Of a stretch of DNA of 64,000 bases, positions 36,498-44,963 are shown one piece after another. Position numbers and translations under genes: made by a program. The first letter of the stretch is position 1. The number at the start of each line of letters is the position of its first letter. The notes under the pieces were generated by a model, which made no database searches, was not told the DNA's origin, and saw only the letters and a list, made by a program, of their open reading frames with translations. The DNA is from Microbispora sp. NBC_01189 (GTDB lineage: Bacteria; Actinomycetota; Actinomycetes; Streptosporangiales; Streptosporangiaceae), in contig NZ_CP108581.1 of NCBI RefSeq assembly GCF_036010665.1, positions 4,321,501 through 4,385,500 on the forward strand. Direction: 5' to 3'.

Positions 36498-37781
36498 ATG
36501 GGCCGAATGCTCACAACTCGGGACGTGCCGCGGCAGACGAGGAAACGCCTGGCGTGGCTCGACGCCCTCCGTGGCCTCGCCGCCCTGACCGTGGTCTTCG
36601 AGCACGCCCTTGCGCCGTTGCTGCCCGAAGTGCGACTGCCGGTGAAAGCGGTTTTCGACCCCGGCTGGTTCGGCGTGATGGCGTTCTTCTTGGTCAGCGG
36701 ATACATCGTGCCGGCGTCCCTGGAACGGCGGGCCAGCTTACGGGCGTTCTGGATTTCCCGTTTGCTCCGCCTGTATCCGCTGTTCGGAGTGGCTGCGGCG
36801 GCCATGGCTCTGCTGGCGCTGTTGGGCTGGGACGACCCGCACATCTGGTGGAGGACCCGGCCGGTCCCCCTCGTCCTGGGCCACCTGACGATGCTGCAGA
36901 ACCTGCTGGGCATGCCCAACCTGCTCAACGTCCTCTGGACGCTGTCCTACGAGATGGCCTTCTATCTGCTGCTGACGGCGATGTTCACGCTCGGCGTCAA
37001 CCGGAGGAGCATCACCGGCACACTCGGCTTCACCGCGGCGGCCCTGCTGGGCGCCGGCACCCTCCCGGTCACCCTGCTTTCGGCGGGCGGATCCGGCCGG
37101 ATGCTGACGGTCGCCCTGGTGATGACCACACTGATGATGGCCGGACTGGCCGCTGCCATCAGGGGTTCGGGCGCGGTGCGGCACGCGGGCGCGATTCTCA
37201 TCGGGCTCACTGTGCTGACACTCCTGGCGGTCAACCAGAGCTATCCCGGGCCGTGGCGGGGCCTGCTGATCCTGGCCACGATGTTCGCCGGCACCGCGCT
37301 GTACAGGGCGGAGCAGCGTGAACTCTCCTGGAGACAAGCGGGCTGGGTGGCTCTGGTCCCGCTCGCCGGGATCTGGCTGGCGCGTGCCGACGCCGGCACA
37401 CAGACGGCCACGGTCGCCGCCTGGCTCACCTTCGCCGCCGGCCTGGCGTTGCGGCATCAGAAAATGCCACGCGTGCTCACATGGCTGGGGCTGGTCAGTT
37501 ACTCGGTCTACCTGCTCCACGCCCTGCTGCTGGAGAGCGTCGAGTGGTTCTGGCCGGAGCCGCTGGCCGTACCCCTGAATCTGCGCATTGCGGCTCTGGC
37601 ATGCGTGGTAGCGCTGCTGCTCGGGCTGAGCGCGCTGACGTGGCGTTTCGTCGAAGCTCCCGCACAACGCCTGGCCAAGCGCCTCGTGGCCCGGACGCCG
37701 CCCGACAGGAAGATCGAGATCGGTCAGCCGGATGCGGCACAAGGACGCGGCAGCTCAAGCAAGGCGGACCAAACAAGCTGA
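36498..37781 (+). CDS. Acyltransferase-3 family membrane protein
   Basis: Several starts are possible (TTG 36486, ATG 36498, ATG 36507). The domain begins RLAWLDALRGLAALTVVFEH, the family signature with the catalytic-type His. About ten hydrophobic segments follow, with FFLVSGYIVPASLERR, FWISRLLRLYPLF and LWTLSYEMAFYLL, as in OafA/NodX-like O-acyltransferases that modify surface polysaccharides or secondary metabolites at the membrane. The C-terminal 30 residues are charged and cytoplasmic. It stands alone, so its substrate is unknown; it is too far from the NRPS cluster to assign confidently to it. Confidence 0.9.
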   Translation: MGRMLTTRDVPRQTRKRLAWLDALRGLAALTVVFEHALAPLLPEVRLPVKAVFDPGWFGVMAFFLVSGYIVPASLERRASLRAFWISRLLRLYPLFGVAAAAMALLALLGWDDPHIWWRTRPVPLVLGHLTMLQNLLGMPNLLNVLWTLSYEMAFYLLLTAMFTLGVNRRSITGTLGFTAAALLGAGTLPVTLLSAGGSGRMLTVALVMTTLMMAGLAAAIRGSGAVRHAGAILIGLTVLTLLAVNQSYPGPWRGLLILATMFAGTALYRAEQRELSWRQAGWVALVPLAGIWLARADAGTQTATVAAWLTFAAGLALRHQKMPRVLTWLGLVSYSVYLLHALLLESVEWFWPEPLAVPLNLRIAALACVVALLLGLSALTWRFVEAPAQRLAKRLVARTPPDRKIEIGQPDAAQGRGSSSKADQTS

Positions 37782-37970
37782 CGGTCAGCGTCTCCAGGTG
37801 CCGGTGTCGCAGTGAAGCGAGGCGTCAGGCTACTCGAAGTGACGAGCCTGAAACCTACTCCGGTGTGGGCTCTCGTCGGCGCGCCGTACGGCCCTGTACG
37901 CCGGAGAGCGTCAGGCCCGGCTGAGGCTTCACAGGCACCGGACTTCAAGAAAGCAAGCGTCCGCTCCGGG

Positions 37971-38636
37971 ATGAGTAGGATGAGTGACGTGACCACGGCA
38001 CGCACGTACGGCGACCCCTGCGCCGCCGCGCGCGCTCTCGACCTGCTCGGCGAGCGCTGGGCGCTGATGATCGTGCGGGACCTGCTCTTCGGCCCCAAGC
38101 GCTACAGCGACCTGCAGAGCGGCCTGCCCAACGCCAGCCCCACCGTGCTCTCGCAGCGGCTGCGCGATCTGGAGGAGGGCGGGGTCATCCGGCGCCGCAA
38201 GCTGGGCCCGCCGGCGCGCGCGTGGGTCTACGAGCTCACCGAGTGGGGCCATGACCTGGAGCCGATCCTCGTCCACCTGGGCCGATGGGGCCGTCGCTCT
38301 CCCCGGAAGGAGACGACGACGCCCCTGGGGACCGATTCGCTGATGCTCGCCGTGAAGAGCTATCTCGACCCCGCCCGGCTGGGCGACCTCGACGCCACGT
38401 TCCTGGTCGGCGTCGGTGAAGAGGTCTTCACCATCCGCGTGTCCGGCGGCGAACTCGCGATCCGCCGGGGCGAGCCGGACCGGTGGGACGCGGCCCTGCG
38501 GACCGATTCCGTCGTCCTCAAGGCCCTGATCATCGATGGGACGCCGCCACCCGGCCAGGCCGGGGCGGAGATCACCGGCGACCGCGCGGCCCTCCAGCGG
38601 CTGCTGGACGCCCTTCATCTGGGAGATCAAACGTGA
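37971..38636 (+). CDS. HxlR-family transcriptional regulator with SCP2-like C-terminus
   Basis: About 221 residues from ATG 37971 (ATG 37980 is also possible). The HTH region has CAAARALDLLGERWALMIVR, LLFGPKRYSDLQSGLPNASP and LSQRLRDLEEGGVIRRRKLG, the standard HxlR winged helix. Residues about 115-215 resemble the small SCP2-like sterol-carrier domain found at the end of some actinobacterial HxlR proteins (VFTIRVSGGELAIRRG). It overlaps the DinB-like gene by 4 bp (GTGA), so the two are coupled. Confidence 0.9.
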   Translation: MSRMSDVTTARTYGDPCAAARALDLLGERWALMIVRDLLFGPKRYSDLQSGLPNASPTVLSQRLRDLEEGGVIRRRKLGPPARAWVYELTEWGHDLEPILVHLGRWGRRSPRKETTTPLGTDSLMLAVKSYLDPARLGDLDATFLVGVGEEVFTIRVSGGELAIRRGEPDRWDAALRTDSVVLKALIIDGTPPPGQAGAEITGDRAALQRLLDALHLGDQT

Positions 38637-39130
38637 GCGCGTCGAGTGACATTTCATCCATCCTCGGTTACCTGAACTGGAAGCGGCGGCACGTCCTCGA
38701 CATGGTGGACGGCCTGGACGAGGCCGATCTCCGGCGGCCGGTTCTGCCGTCCGCCTGGACCCCGGCCGGGCTCGTCCGCCACCTCGCCATCGACGTCGAG
38801 CGCTTCTGGTTCCGTGCCGTCTTCGGCGGTGACCCCGACGCGGTGGCCTCGCTCGCCACCCCGGCGGACGCGTGGCAGGTGCCCGGCGACCGGCCCGCCT
38901 CGGAGGTGTTCGCCCTCTACCGCGAGGAGACGGCGCGCGCCGACGAGGTGATCGCCTCCAGCGCTCCGGACCAGGCGCCGCGCTGGTGGCCGGACTACCG
39001 CGACGACCAGCCGCCGAGCGACCTGCGTGAGGCGATCCTCCACGTCCTCGTCGAGACGGCGACCCACGCCGGCCACCTCGACGCGGTCCGTGAACTGATC
39101 GACGGCAAACAGTTCCTCGTCCTGGACTGA
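38633..39130 (+). CDS. DinB/DUF664 family protein
   Basis: The GTG at 38633 overlaps the regulator's stop. The 165-residue protein starts with a four-helix-bundle pattern (ILGYLNWKRRHVLDMVDGL) and has the metal-binding histidines typical of the family: VRHLAIDVERFWF and, near the end, VETATHAGHLDAVREL. Members are mycothiol- or bacillithiol-dependent S-transferases or detoxification enzymes. Pairing with an HxlR regulator suggests a small stress-response unit. Confidence 0.9.
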   Translation: MSASSDISSILGYLNWKRRHVLDMVDGLDEADLRRPVLPSAWTPAGLVRHLAIDVERFWFRAVFGGDPDAVASLATPADAWQVPGDRPASEVFALYREETARADEVIASSAPDQAPRWWPDYRDDQPPSDLREAILHVLVETATHAGHLDAVRELIDGKQFLVLD

Positions 39131-39322
39131 TCGGCCCGCGTCACGATCTGCCGGTCGAACCCTCAGTACGGAAGCACAGGTGTGGAATCGGAAAATCATC
39201 CATACCAATTCACTTTCCCTGATATGGCGCTATGTAGCACTGCTTACTTTTGGCTCCCCTGGTGGCGCGGCGAATGAGAAGCTAGCATCAAGGCCAGGTC
39301 AACCCAGGTAAGGAGTTCCTCC

Positions 39323-39835
39323 ATGGCGGCTCCACTCACCGGAATGAAGAGCGGTATAGCTCTTCTCGAAGATCCCCACTTTCCCGGCGACGACGATGCC
39401 GCTCTACGCCTCTTCAACCGGATCGCCGACCGCATCTCCCAGGACTACGCCGTCCCCAGGAGCACGGCGGGAGACGCGCTCGACCAGGCGTTAATCTTCG
39501 TCGCGGTAGCCGGGCAGAAGAGGGACCTCATGCTGTCGCCGTCCCCTTTGGTCGACTGGGCATGGGACACGTTCATCCTTTACACCCCCTATTACCACGC
39601 TTTCTGTGAGCGCTTCGGCGGCTACGTCCATCACGTGCCGAATGACGCCCCCGAGCTTCTGATCACGTCCAGCCGGAAACTTCACAGCCCGTACGAAACG
39701 GCATCGGTTCTCCGCGAGGCCGGATACCACGTCCTGGACGAGCTTTGGCCCCGGGACGCGATGGCCAGGGCCAAGGCCAATTGCACCTCCTGTTACAACG
39801 GCGGCCACGAGGGCGACCTCGACGATGTGGGCTGA
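39323..39835 (+). CDS. Hypothetical protein, glycine-rich-domain-like
   Basis: The 170-residue protein has a clear AAGGAG site 7 bp before its ATG. The central part VDWAWDTFILYTPYYHAFCERF resembles the DxVWHxFILxTxxYxxFC motif of GRDP-like proteins, with Trp-Asp in place of Trp-His. The end carries a Cys pair (NCTSCYNGGHEGDL), perhaps a metal-binding or modification site. No signal peptide or membrane helix is visible. Function unknown. It sits just upstream of the broken XRE regulator, a common pairing of small unknown genes with such regulators in actinomycetes. Confidence 0.75.
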   Translation: MAAPLTGMKSGIALLEDPHFPGDDDAALRLFNRIADRISQDYAVPRSTAGDALDQALIFVAVAGQKRDLMLSPSPLVDWAWDTFILYTPYYHAFCERFGGYVHHVPNDAPELLITSSRKLHSPYETASVLREAGYHVLDELWPRDAMARAKANCTSCYNGGHEGDLDDVG

Positions 39836-39934
39836 CCGGCTCGCGATGCGCGAATCCGGGCGATGGGCGCCCTCGTACGGCGTGCCGCCGTCCGCAGGCC
39901 CGAAAACTTTTCCTCTTCACCTGCTCCCGGATCC

Positions 39935-40200
39935 GAGCAGAGGTGCGTGCGATGAGCGTTGACCTTCCCGCCTGGGCCGTACGGCTGCGGGCCGAGCGGC
40001 GTGACCGGTTGTGGAGTCAGCGTGAGATGGCCCGCCGTCTGGTGGAGGCCGCCGACGAGGACACCCGGCCGCGGTTGCCGTCCCGGGAGACGATGGTGCG
40101 CCGCATCAAGGCGTACGAGGCCGGGCACAACCGGCCCGGCGACCCCTACCGCGTGCTCTACGCCCGCGCCTTCGGGCTCACCGAGGCCGACCTGTTCGGC
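39935..40200 (+). repeat. Direct repeat, copy 1 (HTH-coding segment)
   Basis: About 260 bp, including the ribosome-binding region (AGCAGAGGTGC) and first 83 codons, match copy 2 at 41436-41702 with only scattered differences. Possible segmental duplication or gene conversion between two regulator genes. Confidence 0.85.
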
Positions 40201-40967
40201 GAGAACCGTGGTTCCCGTGCCGCCGACGAAGGCTGCGGCGTTGGGGGGCCGCGTCAGTGTGTCGCCGCGCGATACGACATCTCCATGGACCCGGCGACCT
40301 GGGTCGTGCCCGAGCGTGGCGGGCCGTCGCCCTCGACATGGCGCATCGTTCGCAGGACCCGCAGCTCATCAGCTACGCGCTCACGAACAAGGCGATGCTC
40401 GCGGTCGACTTCGAGGACGGCCGCACGGTCGTGGACTACACGGAAGCGGCCCTGGCCGACGAGGCCAAACTCTGCCCGAAGGTACGGATTCTCGCGCTGG
40501 TCCACCAGGCGCACGGACACTCGATGCTGCCCGCCAAAGACAAGGATCTCGTCGACCGGTTGCTGGACCGGGCGGCGGTGCTCGTCGACCGGGTCGACGA
40601 CGAATATCCCTGGGGCAACGCTTGCCGTCGCACTCTCGGGTACATCGACGTGCAGCGAGCCACCGCCTATCTGCGGCTGGGCGCGTATCGGGAGGCTGTC
40701 GCCCTGTGGGATCGGATTCTGGGCACCGCTCCGGAATCGGCGCGCCGCGACAACGGCGTGTTCTGGGCACGTCAGGCCGCCGCACTGGCCGCCGTCCCCG
40801 AGCCGGAACGTGTCGTCCAGATCGCGTCAGCCGCCGCGTCCGTCGTCGGTGGGACCGGATCGGCCCGGTTGCGCAAGGAGATCAGGGCTGTCTCGCGTCA
40901 CGCGACCGCCTGGGCCGGCACTGGCCCCGGCCGCGAGCTGGCCGAGATCGTCGCCCAGATCGTCTGA
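39952..40967 (+). pseudogene. XRE-type regulator, broken copy
   Basis: The first 83 codons from ATG 39952 are intact: LPAWAVRLRAERRDRLWSQR, REMARRLVEAADEDTRPRLP, then YRVLYARAFGLTEADLFGE. At about 40200-40320 the frame changes. The C-terminal TPR-like half continues in another frame (VALDMAHRSQDPQLISYALT, then HQAHGHSMLPAKDKDLVDRL) to the stop at 40967. Intact relatives have some 150-200 residues between these parts, so there is a deletion as well as a frame change. The HTH half is nearly identical to the intact regulator at 41452-42711, while the C-terminal half is not. Confidence 0.75.
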
Positions 40968-41009
40968 CCTTGTCGAACTTGTCCAACTTGTCGAACGTGG
41001 AGACGCCGG

Positions 41010-41318
41010 ATGTCCCCCGAGCCGTTGTCCGAAGAGGAGATAGCCGCCCACCTGGGCGAGCTGCCCGGATGGGAACGCCAGGGCGAGACCATCGTCCGAA
41101 CGTTCGCGCACACGTACCACGAGTGCGTTCACCTGGCGATGTACGTCGCCGCCAAGGCCCGGGAGATCGGCCACCACCCCGACATCCACATCACGTGGCA
41201 GCGCATCCGCTTCGTGATCACCACCCACGACGCCGGCAACCGCCTGACCGCCAAGGACTTCGAACTCGCCCGCCACATCGACGCTATCGCCGTCGGCCAT
41301 GGCGCTGAGCCTGTGTAA
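41010..41318 (+). CDS. 4a-hydroxytetrahydrobiopterin (pterin-4a-carbinolamine) dehydratase
   Basis: The 102-residue protein has the family length and motifs: LGELPGWERQGETIVRTF and the active-site histidines in EIGHHPDIHITWQRIRF, then TTHDAGNRLTAKDFELA. It dehydrates 4a-hydroxytetrahydrobiopterin after aromatic amino-acid hydroxylation; in bacteria without such a hydroxylase nearby the role is often unclear. Just upstream, 40969-40996 contains three imperfect 9-10 bp repeats of CTTGTCGAA. Confidence 0.93.
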   Translation: MSPEPLSEEEIAAHLGELPGWERQGETIVRTFAHTYHECVHLAMYVAAKAREIGHHPDIHITWQRIRFVITTHDAGNRLTAKDFELARHIDAIAVGHGAEPV

Positions 41319-41375
41319 GCCCGAGCCGCCGCCCGTGACTGAGGAAGCTGACCATCTTTGGGGAACCCACCGCGG

Positions 41376-41411
41376 CCCTGGTAACCGCCCCGATCGAGGC
41401 GGTTACCAGGG
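41376..41411. promoter_or_regulatory. Perfect 14-bp inverted repeat, operator or terminator
   Basis: CCCTGGTAACCGCC (41376-41389), 8-bp loop, GGCGGTTACCAGGG (41398-41411). It lies between the dehydratase stop and the XRE regulator start (41452). There is no T-tract, so it may be an autoregulatory operator for the regulator or a U-less actinomycete terminator for the dehydratase gene. Confidence 0.7.
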
Positions 41412-41435
41412 AGTTGAGGGTCACCCCGGATCTGC

Positions 41436-41702
41436 AGCAGAGGTGCCTTCGATGAGTGATGACCTTCCCGCGTGGGCCGTACGGCTGCGGGCCGAGCGGC
41501 GCAACCGGTTGTGGAGTCAGCGCGAGATGGCCCGCCGTCTGGTGGAGGCCGCCGACGAGGACACCCGGCCGCGGTTGTCCTCCCGGGAGACGATGGTGCG
41601 CCGCATCAAGGCGTACGAGGCCGGGCACAACCGGCCCGGCGACCCCTACCGCGTGCTGTACGCCCGAGCCTTCGCGCTCACCGAGGCCGACCTGTTCGGC
41701 GA
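41436..41702 (+). repeat. Direct repeat, copy 2 (HTH-coding segment)
   Basis: Second copy of the segment at 39935-40200, forming the start region and first 83 codons of the intact regulator. Confidence 0.85.
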
Positions 41703-42711
41703 GTCGGTCGCCGTGCCCGATGGCTCGTCGTGCGTAAGCGATGTGATCGATCTCGTCGCCTGGGTCGAGCAGACCAACGCGGGCGACGGCACCATCAGCA
41801 TGCTCGCCGAGGAGACGCAACGTGTCGGCGAAACCCACGCTCATGTTCCGCCTCAACGTGTGCTGTCCGATGTCATCCGCCTTGAGCGGCACACTCGCGC
41901 GCTGTTGTCCGGCGGCAGGCAGAGGCTTCCTCAGACACGCGAGCTGTTCCGCATCGAGGCCGATCTTCTGGCGCACGCCTGCATCCTCCTCGGGGACCTG
42001 CACCGGAACGCTGCCGCAATGACTCACGCCACGGCCGCCGTCGTGTGTGCCGAGGAAGCGGGCACAAGCCCGGCCGTCGCGCTCAGCGCCCAGGCGAAGA
42101 CCGAACGGTGGCGGCGTCGCTTCGCCCGCTCGGCCGACCTCGCCCGGCGAGGGTACGAGTGCAGCCCGACGAGCCCGCTGCGAGCGCTGCTCGCGAGTCA
42201 GGAGGCCAACGCGGCGGGCCTCCTCGGTGACCGGATGCGGGCACGAGAAGCCCTTCGACGTGCCGAAGAAGCCGCTCACGGTCAGCAGGCTCAAGACTCG
42301 GGCGTATCGCCATGGTCGTGCCCCCGCCCACGGCAGGCGTTGTACGCGCTCTCGGTGGCTCTCCAGGCCGGCAATCCTGAGGAGGCTCTTCAGGCCGTTC
42401 GAATAGCGGAGTCGGCCTGGGCCTCGGGGGATCCACGCGTACCCGCCACCTGGGCACAGATCAGGTTCGGAGCGGCCAACGCCTACGTGATGATGGGCGA
42501 CCTTCACGGCGCCGCCGAGCAGATCGCGCCCGTGATGAGCATGCCGCCGGAGTTCCGTATGTCCACGGTGACGAACTACCTGGTGGAGTTGGACGCGCGG
42601 CTGGACGACCGCCGCTTCCTCGGCTCTGGCATCGCAGCATCTCTCCGGAACCAGATCCGCGACTTCACTTCCGCAGCCCTGTCGGCGGTCGGCTCCGGGG
42701 AGGACTCTTGA
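41452..42711 (+). CDS. XRE-type regulator with TPR-like C-terminal region
   Basis: The 419-residue protein starts MSDDLPAWAVRLRAER with an N-terminal helix-turn-helix (about 5-80, SQREMARRLVEAADEDTRPR) and a long helical repeat region (about 110-410) such as RELFRIEADLLAHACILLGD and ALYALSVALQAGNPEEALQA, the TPR-like sensor common in actinomycete XRE proteins. An inverted repeat 40 bp upstream could be its operator. It overlaps the RNA-ligase-like gene by 4 bp, so that gene is probably co-translated. Confidence 0.88.
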   Translation: MSDDLPAWAVRLRAERRNRLWSQREMARRLVEAADEDTRPRLSSRETMVRRIKAYEAGHNRPGDPYRVLYARAFALTEADLFGESVAVPDGSSCVSDVIDLVAWVEQTNAGDGTISMLAEETQRVGETHAHVPPQRVLSDVIRLERHTRALLSGGRQRLPQTRELFRIEADLLAHACILLGDLHRNAAAMTHATAAVVCAEEAGTSPAVALSAQAKTERWRRRFARSADLARRGYECSPTSPLRALLASQEANAAGLLGDRMRAREALRRAEEAAHGQQAQDSGVSPWSCPRPRQALYALSVALQAGNPEEALQAVRIAESAWASGDPRVPATWAQIRFGAANAYVMMGDLHGAAEQIAPVMSMPPEFRMSTVTNYLVELDARLDDRRFLGSGIAASLRNQIRDFTSAALSAVGSGEDS

Positions 42712-43352
42712 GCCCTCTGCCGAGGTTCATGGCCAACCGCTGGGGGGGACGGGAGATGCTCCCTGCCGGACAGGGCCGGATCTACTGGCACGTCCTGTTC
42801 CGCGACCACCCTGAAGTCCGGGCGATAGCGAGCGAGGCCCATCGACGGCTGGCCGGGATAGGCGGGCTCGATCTGGTGCCGTACGAATGGCTGCACCTGA
42901 CAACGCTCGTCGTCGGCCTGACGGACGAGATCACAGACGAGCAGCTCACCAGCCTGGTCGCCGAGGCCCGGAAGCTCCTGGCGGACGTGCAGCCCATCAC
43001 GGTGACGCTCGGCCGCGTGCTCTACCACCCCGAGGCCATCGCCGTGGAAGCACGCCCCGCAGAGGCCTTGGTGCCGATGCTCGACGCCGTACGGGCCGCG
43101 ACGCACATCGCGACCGGCCGTGATGGTGCCCTGGGCACCGATCCCTGGACACCTCACGTCACCGTCGCCTACAGCAGCGCGGAACAGCCCGCCGAACCCA
43201 TCATCGCGGCCCTGGGCCGCCACCTACCTGACTGCAAGGTGACGATCGACCACATCAGCCTGGTCCTCCAGGACGGTCCCGAGTACCTGTGGAACTGGCA
43301 CCCGTGCGCAGAAGCCCCTCTTGGCACTCCGGCCGACGGGAACGGCTTATAA
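42708..43352 (+). CDS. 2'-5' RNA ligase / cyclic phosphodiesterase family protein
   Basis: TTG start at 42708, preceded by GGGGAGG 4 bp away and overlapping the regulator's stop. The 214-residue protein has both HxTx motifs of the 2H phosphoesterase family: HLTT (about residue 64) and HVTV (about residue 150). Members act on 2',3'-cyclic phosphates or RNA termini. It is coupled to an XRE-TPR regulator, a pairing I have seen in actinomycetes without a known function. Confidence 0.85.
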   Translation: MSPLPRFMANRWGGREMLPAGQGRIYWHVLFRDHPEVRAIASEAHRRLAGIGGLDLVPYEWLHLTTLVVGLTDEITDEQLTSLVAEARKLLADVQPITVTLGRVLYHPEAIAVEARPAEALVPMLDAVRAATHIATGRDGALGTDPWTPHVTVAYSSAEQPAEPIIAALGRHLPDCKVTIDHISLVLQDGPEYLWNWHPCAEAPLGTPADGNGL

Positions 43353-43409
43353 GGGCAGCTCGGCTGGAGGAGCAGCAGACCGCCAGCCGGAATCAGTGCC
43401 GCTGAGGAT

Positions 43410-43757
43410 TCATCGAACCCGGCCGAGGAGCAGTTCCGTCCACAGCGAGCGCATCCGCGCGTGCGGCAGGCGTTCGGTTTCGCGGATCTTCGGCTGGTCG
43501 CCGCTCCGGTCCGTACGGCGGATGAACAGCAGCCCGCCGCTGGCGCACAGTTCGTAGGCCAGCGACGAGCAGTCGTCGCAGGTGTGGGCGACGACCCGGA
43601 CGGAGGCACTGCGCGGGGTCTCGCGCATCCACCGGATCGCGACGTGGCCAGGCTGCTCAGGAGCTACATGCAGCCCCGGACAGGCGTCTTCAAACTGGCT
43701 GAGGGCTTCGAGCGCCTTGACGGCGGATGCTCTCAGGGCAGATGGTGCCGCACTCAT
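43410..43757 (-). CDS. Small hypothetical protein
   Basis: The 115-residue protein starts MSAAPSALRASAVKALEALS and contains a Cys/His region (VAHTCDDCSSLAYELCASGG), possibly metal binding. Its ATG overlaps the stop of the upstream small gene (ATGA), indicating a two-gene unit divergent from the HTH-PLD-like gene. I do not recognise the family. Confidence 0.65.
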   Translation of the reverse strand: MSAAPSALRASAVKALEALSQFEDACPGLHVAPEQPGHVAIRWMRETPRSASVRVVAHTCDDCSSLAYELCASGGLLFIRRTDRSGDQPKIRETERLPHARMRSLWTELLLGRVR

Positions 43758-43981
43758 TGGGGCGGTAGCTCCGAAGCGAGCCGCTCTTGGTCGCGGAGCT
43801 GTTCACCGAGTTGGTGCGCGTCGTCCCCGTCGATCGTGTGACTCAGCCCGTGGTTCATCTCCACGTCGGTGAGCTGCCGATTACGCGTCGCCCAGAGGCG
43901 ATCTGCGGAGCTTCGCCAGATTGTCCAGCCGGGGAACGCGGCCTGCAGTTCCTTCAAAGGTGTCGTCGTACGCATGGCCAC
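43754..43981 (-). CDS. Small hypothetical protein paired with the previous gene
   Basis: 75 residues from GTG 43981 (ATG 43975 is also possible): TPLKELQAAFPGWTIWRSSA, then LWATRNRQLTDVEMNHGLSH. Small proteins with this FPGWxIWRS pattern occur beside HTH regulators in actinomycetes; function unknown. Little space for a ribosome-binding site, so it may be leaderless. Confidence 0.65.
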   Translation of the reverse strand: MAMRTTTPLKELQAAFPGWTIWRSSADRLWATRNRQLTDVEMNHGLSHTIDGDDAHQLGEQLRDQERLASELPPQ

Positions 43982-43984
43982 AGC

Positions 43985-44013
43985 GTGACGTTTGGTGGTG
44001 GATCGTTTACACT
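43985..44013 (+). promoter_or_regulatory. Candidate promoter of the HTH-PLD-like gene
   Basis: GTGACG (43985-43990), 17-bp spacer, TACACT (44008-44013), about 78 bp before the GTG at 44091. A direct GGGACGT repeat (44027-44042) lies just downstream of the expected start point. Confidence 0.45.
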
Positions 44014-44090
44014 CCGTTCTTGGGACGTGCGGGACGTTTTGCGTTGCCGCTCAGGTGCGTCCTCAACGTCCTCCCGATTCGAGGTCGCGC

Positions 44091-44849
44091 GTGTCAAACG
44101 ACTCTCTACGGCAAGCAATGACCGATGCGAGACTTACCGAAAGGGACCTCGCATTGCGATGCGAGGTGGACATCAAGACGGTGTCCCGCTGGCTGGCTGA
44201 CGAAGCGCGTGTCCCGCATCCGCGTCACCGGTGGGCGGCGGCCGATGCTCTGGGGGTGGATGAGTCGGTGTTATGGCCCGAGGCGATACGGAACACGGTC
44301 AAGATCGGACCCGATAGGGAGATCGTTACGGTCTACCCCTACCGTTCCGCCTGTCCCAGAAGCGTATGGCGGGCGCTGATCACTGAAGCGCAGTCGAACA
44401 TCACCATCGCCGGATACACCAACTACTTTCTCTGGCTTGAGCACCCCAACTTGGCCAAAGCTCTCAAGCGGAAGGCCGAGCAGGGCTGCCAGATCCGATT
44501 TCTGATCGGCGATCCCGACAGCGAGGTGACTCACCGCCGTGAGGACGCCGAAGCGGTCCCGCTGACGGTGTCCACCCGCATCCGCATCACCCTCGCCGAG
44601 CTGGAGCACCTCAAGGGGGTGTCCGGTATCGAGGCGCGCTTCGGCGACGAGCACATCGCCATGTCGGTGTTCCAGTTCGACGACGAGATGCTCGTCACCC
44701 CGCACCTGGCCAAGCTGGTCGGCCACGACTCACCAATGCTGCACCTGAAGCGCTACCAAGACGACGGCCTCTACGACCGCTTCGCGTACCACGTCAAGGA
44801 GCTGTGGTCAGTAGGCCGAGGCGTCTGGCTGGACACAGCACCGGCATGA
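44091..44849 (+). CDS. HTH plus phospholipase-D-like protein (DUF5919 type)
   Basis: GTG at 44091 gives 252 residues. Residues 1-75 form a helix-turn-helix (LTERDLALRCEVDIKTVSRW). The rest resembles a phosphatidylserine synthase/phospholipase-D-like domain seen in DUF5919 proteins: ALITEAQSNITIAGYTNYFL, QGCQIRFLIGDPDSEVTHRR and, later, RFGDEHIAMSVFQFDDEMLV. The standard HxKxxxxD motif is not obvious, so catalysis is doubtful. Such proteins are frequent in actinomycetes beside Nudix or methyltransferase genes and may be regulators that sense a ligand. It precedes the defence island but is convergent with vsr, so I do not count it as part of that system. Confidence 0.8.
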   Translation: MSNDSLRQAMTDARLTERDLALRCEVDIKTVSRWLADEARVPHPRHRWAAADALGVDESVLWPEAIRNTVKIGPDREIVTVYPYRSACPRSVWRALITEAQSNITIAGYTNYFLWLEHPNLAKALKRKAEQGCQIRFLIGDPDSEVTHRREDAEAVPLTVSTRIRITLAELEHLKGVSGIEARFGDEHIAMSVFQFDDEMLVTPHLAKLVGHDSPMLHLKRYQDDGLYDRFAYHVKELWSVGRGVWLDTAPA

Positions 44850-44963
44850 CCGACACTGCTCCCTACGAGCGATTGCCGCAGGTCGCAACGCTGAAAGGAT
44901 CTGAGCTGATCAGCAGCTGAACACGAAGAGTAGGAAGGCAGGGACCTGCGGGAGGCGCTCAAT

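Noticed and set aside
44091-44849. DrmC (PLD nuclease) of the DISARM-like system
   Set aside because: It has a helix-turn-helix, lacks an evident HxKxxxxD motif, has its own promoter and is convergent with vsr; it fits the common HTH-DUF5919 type.
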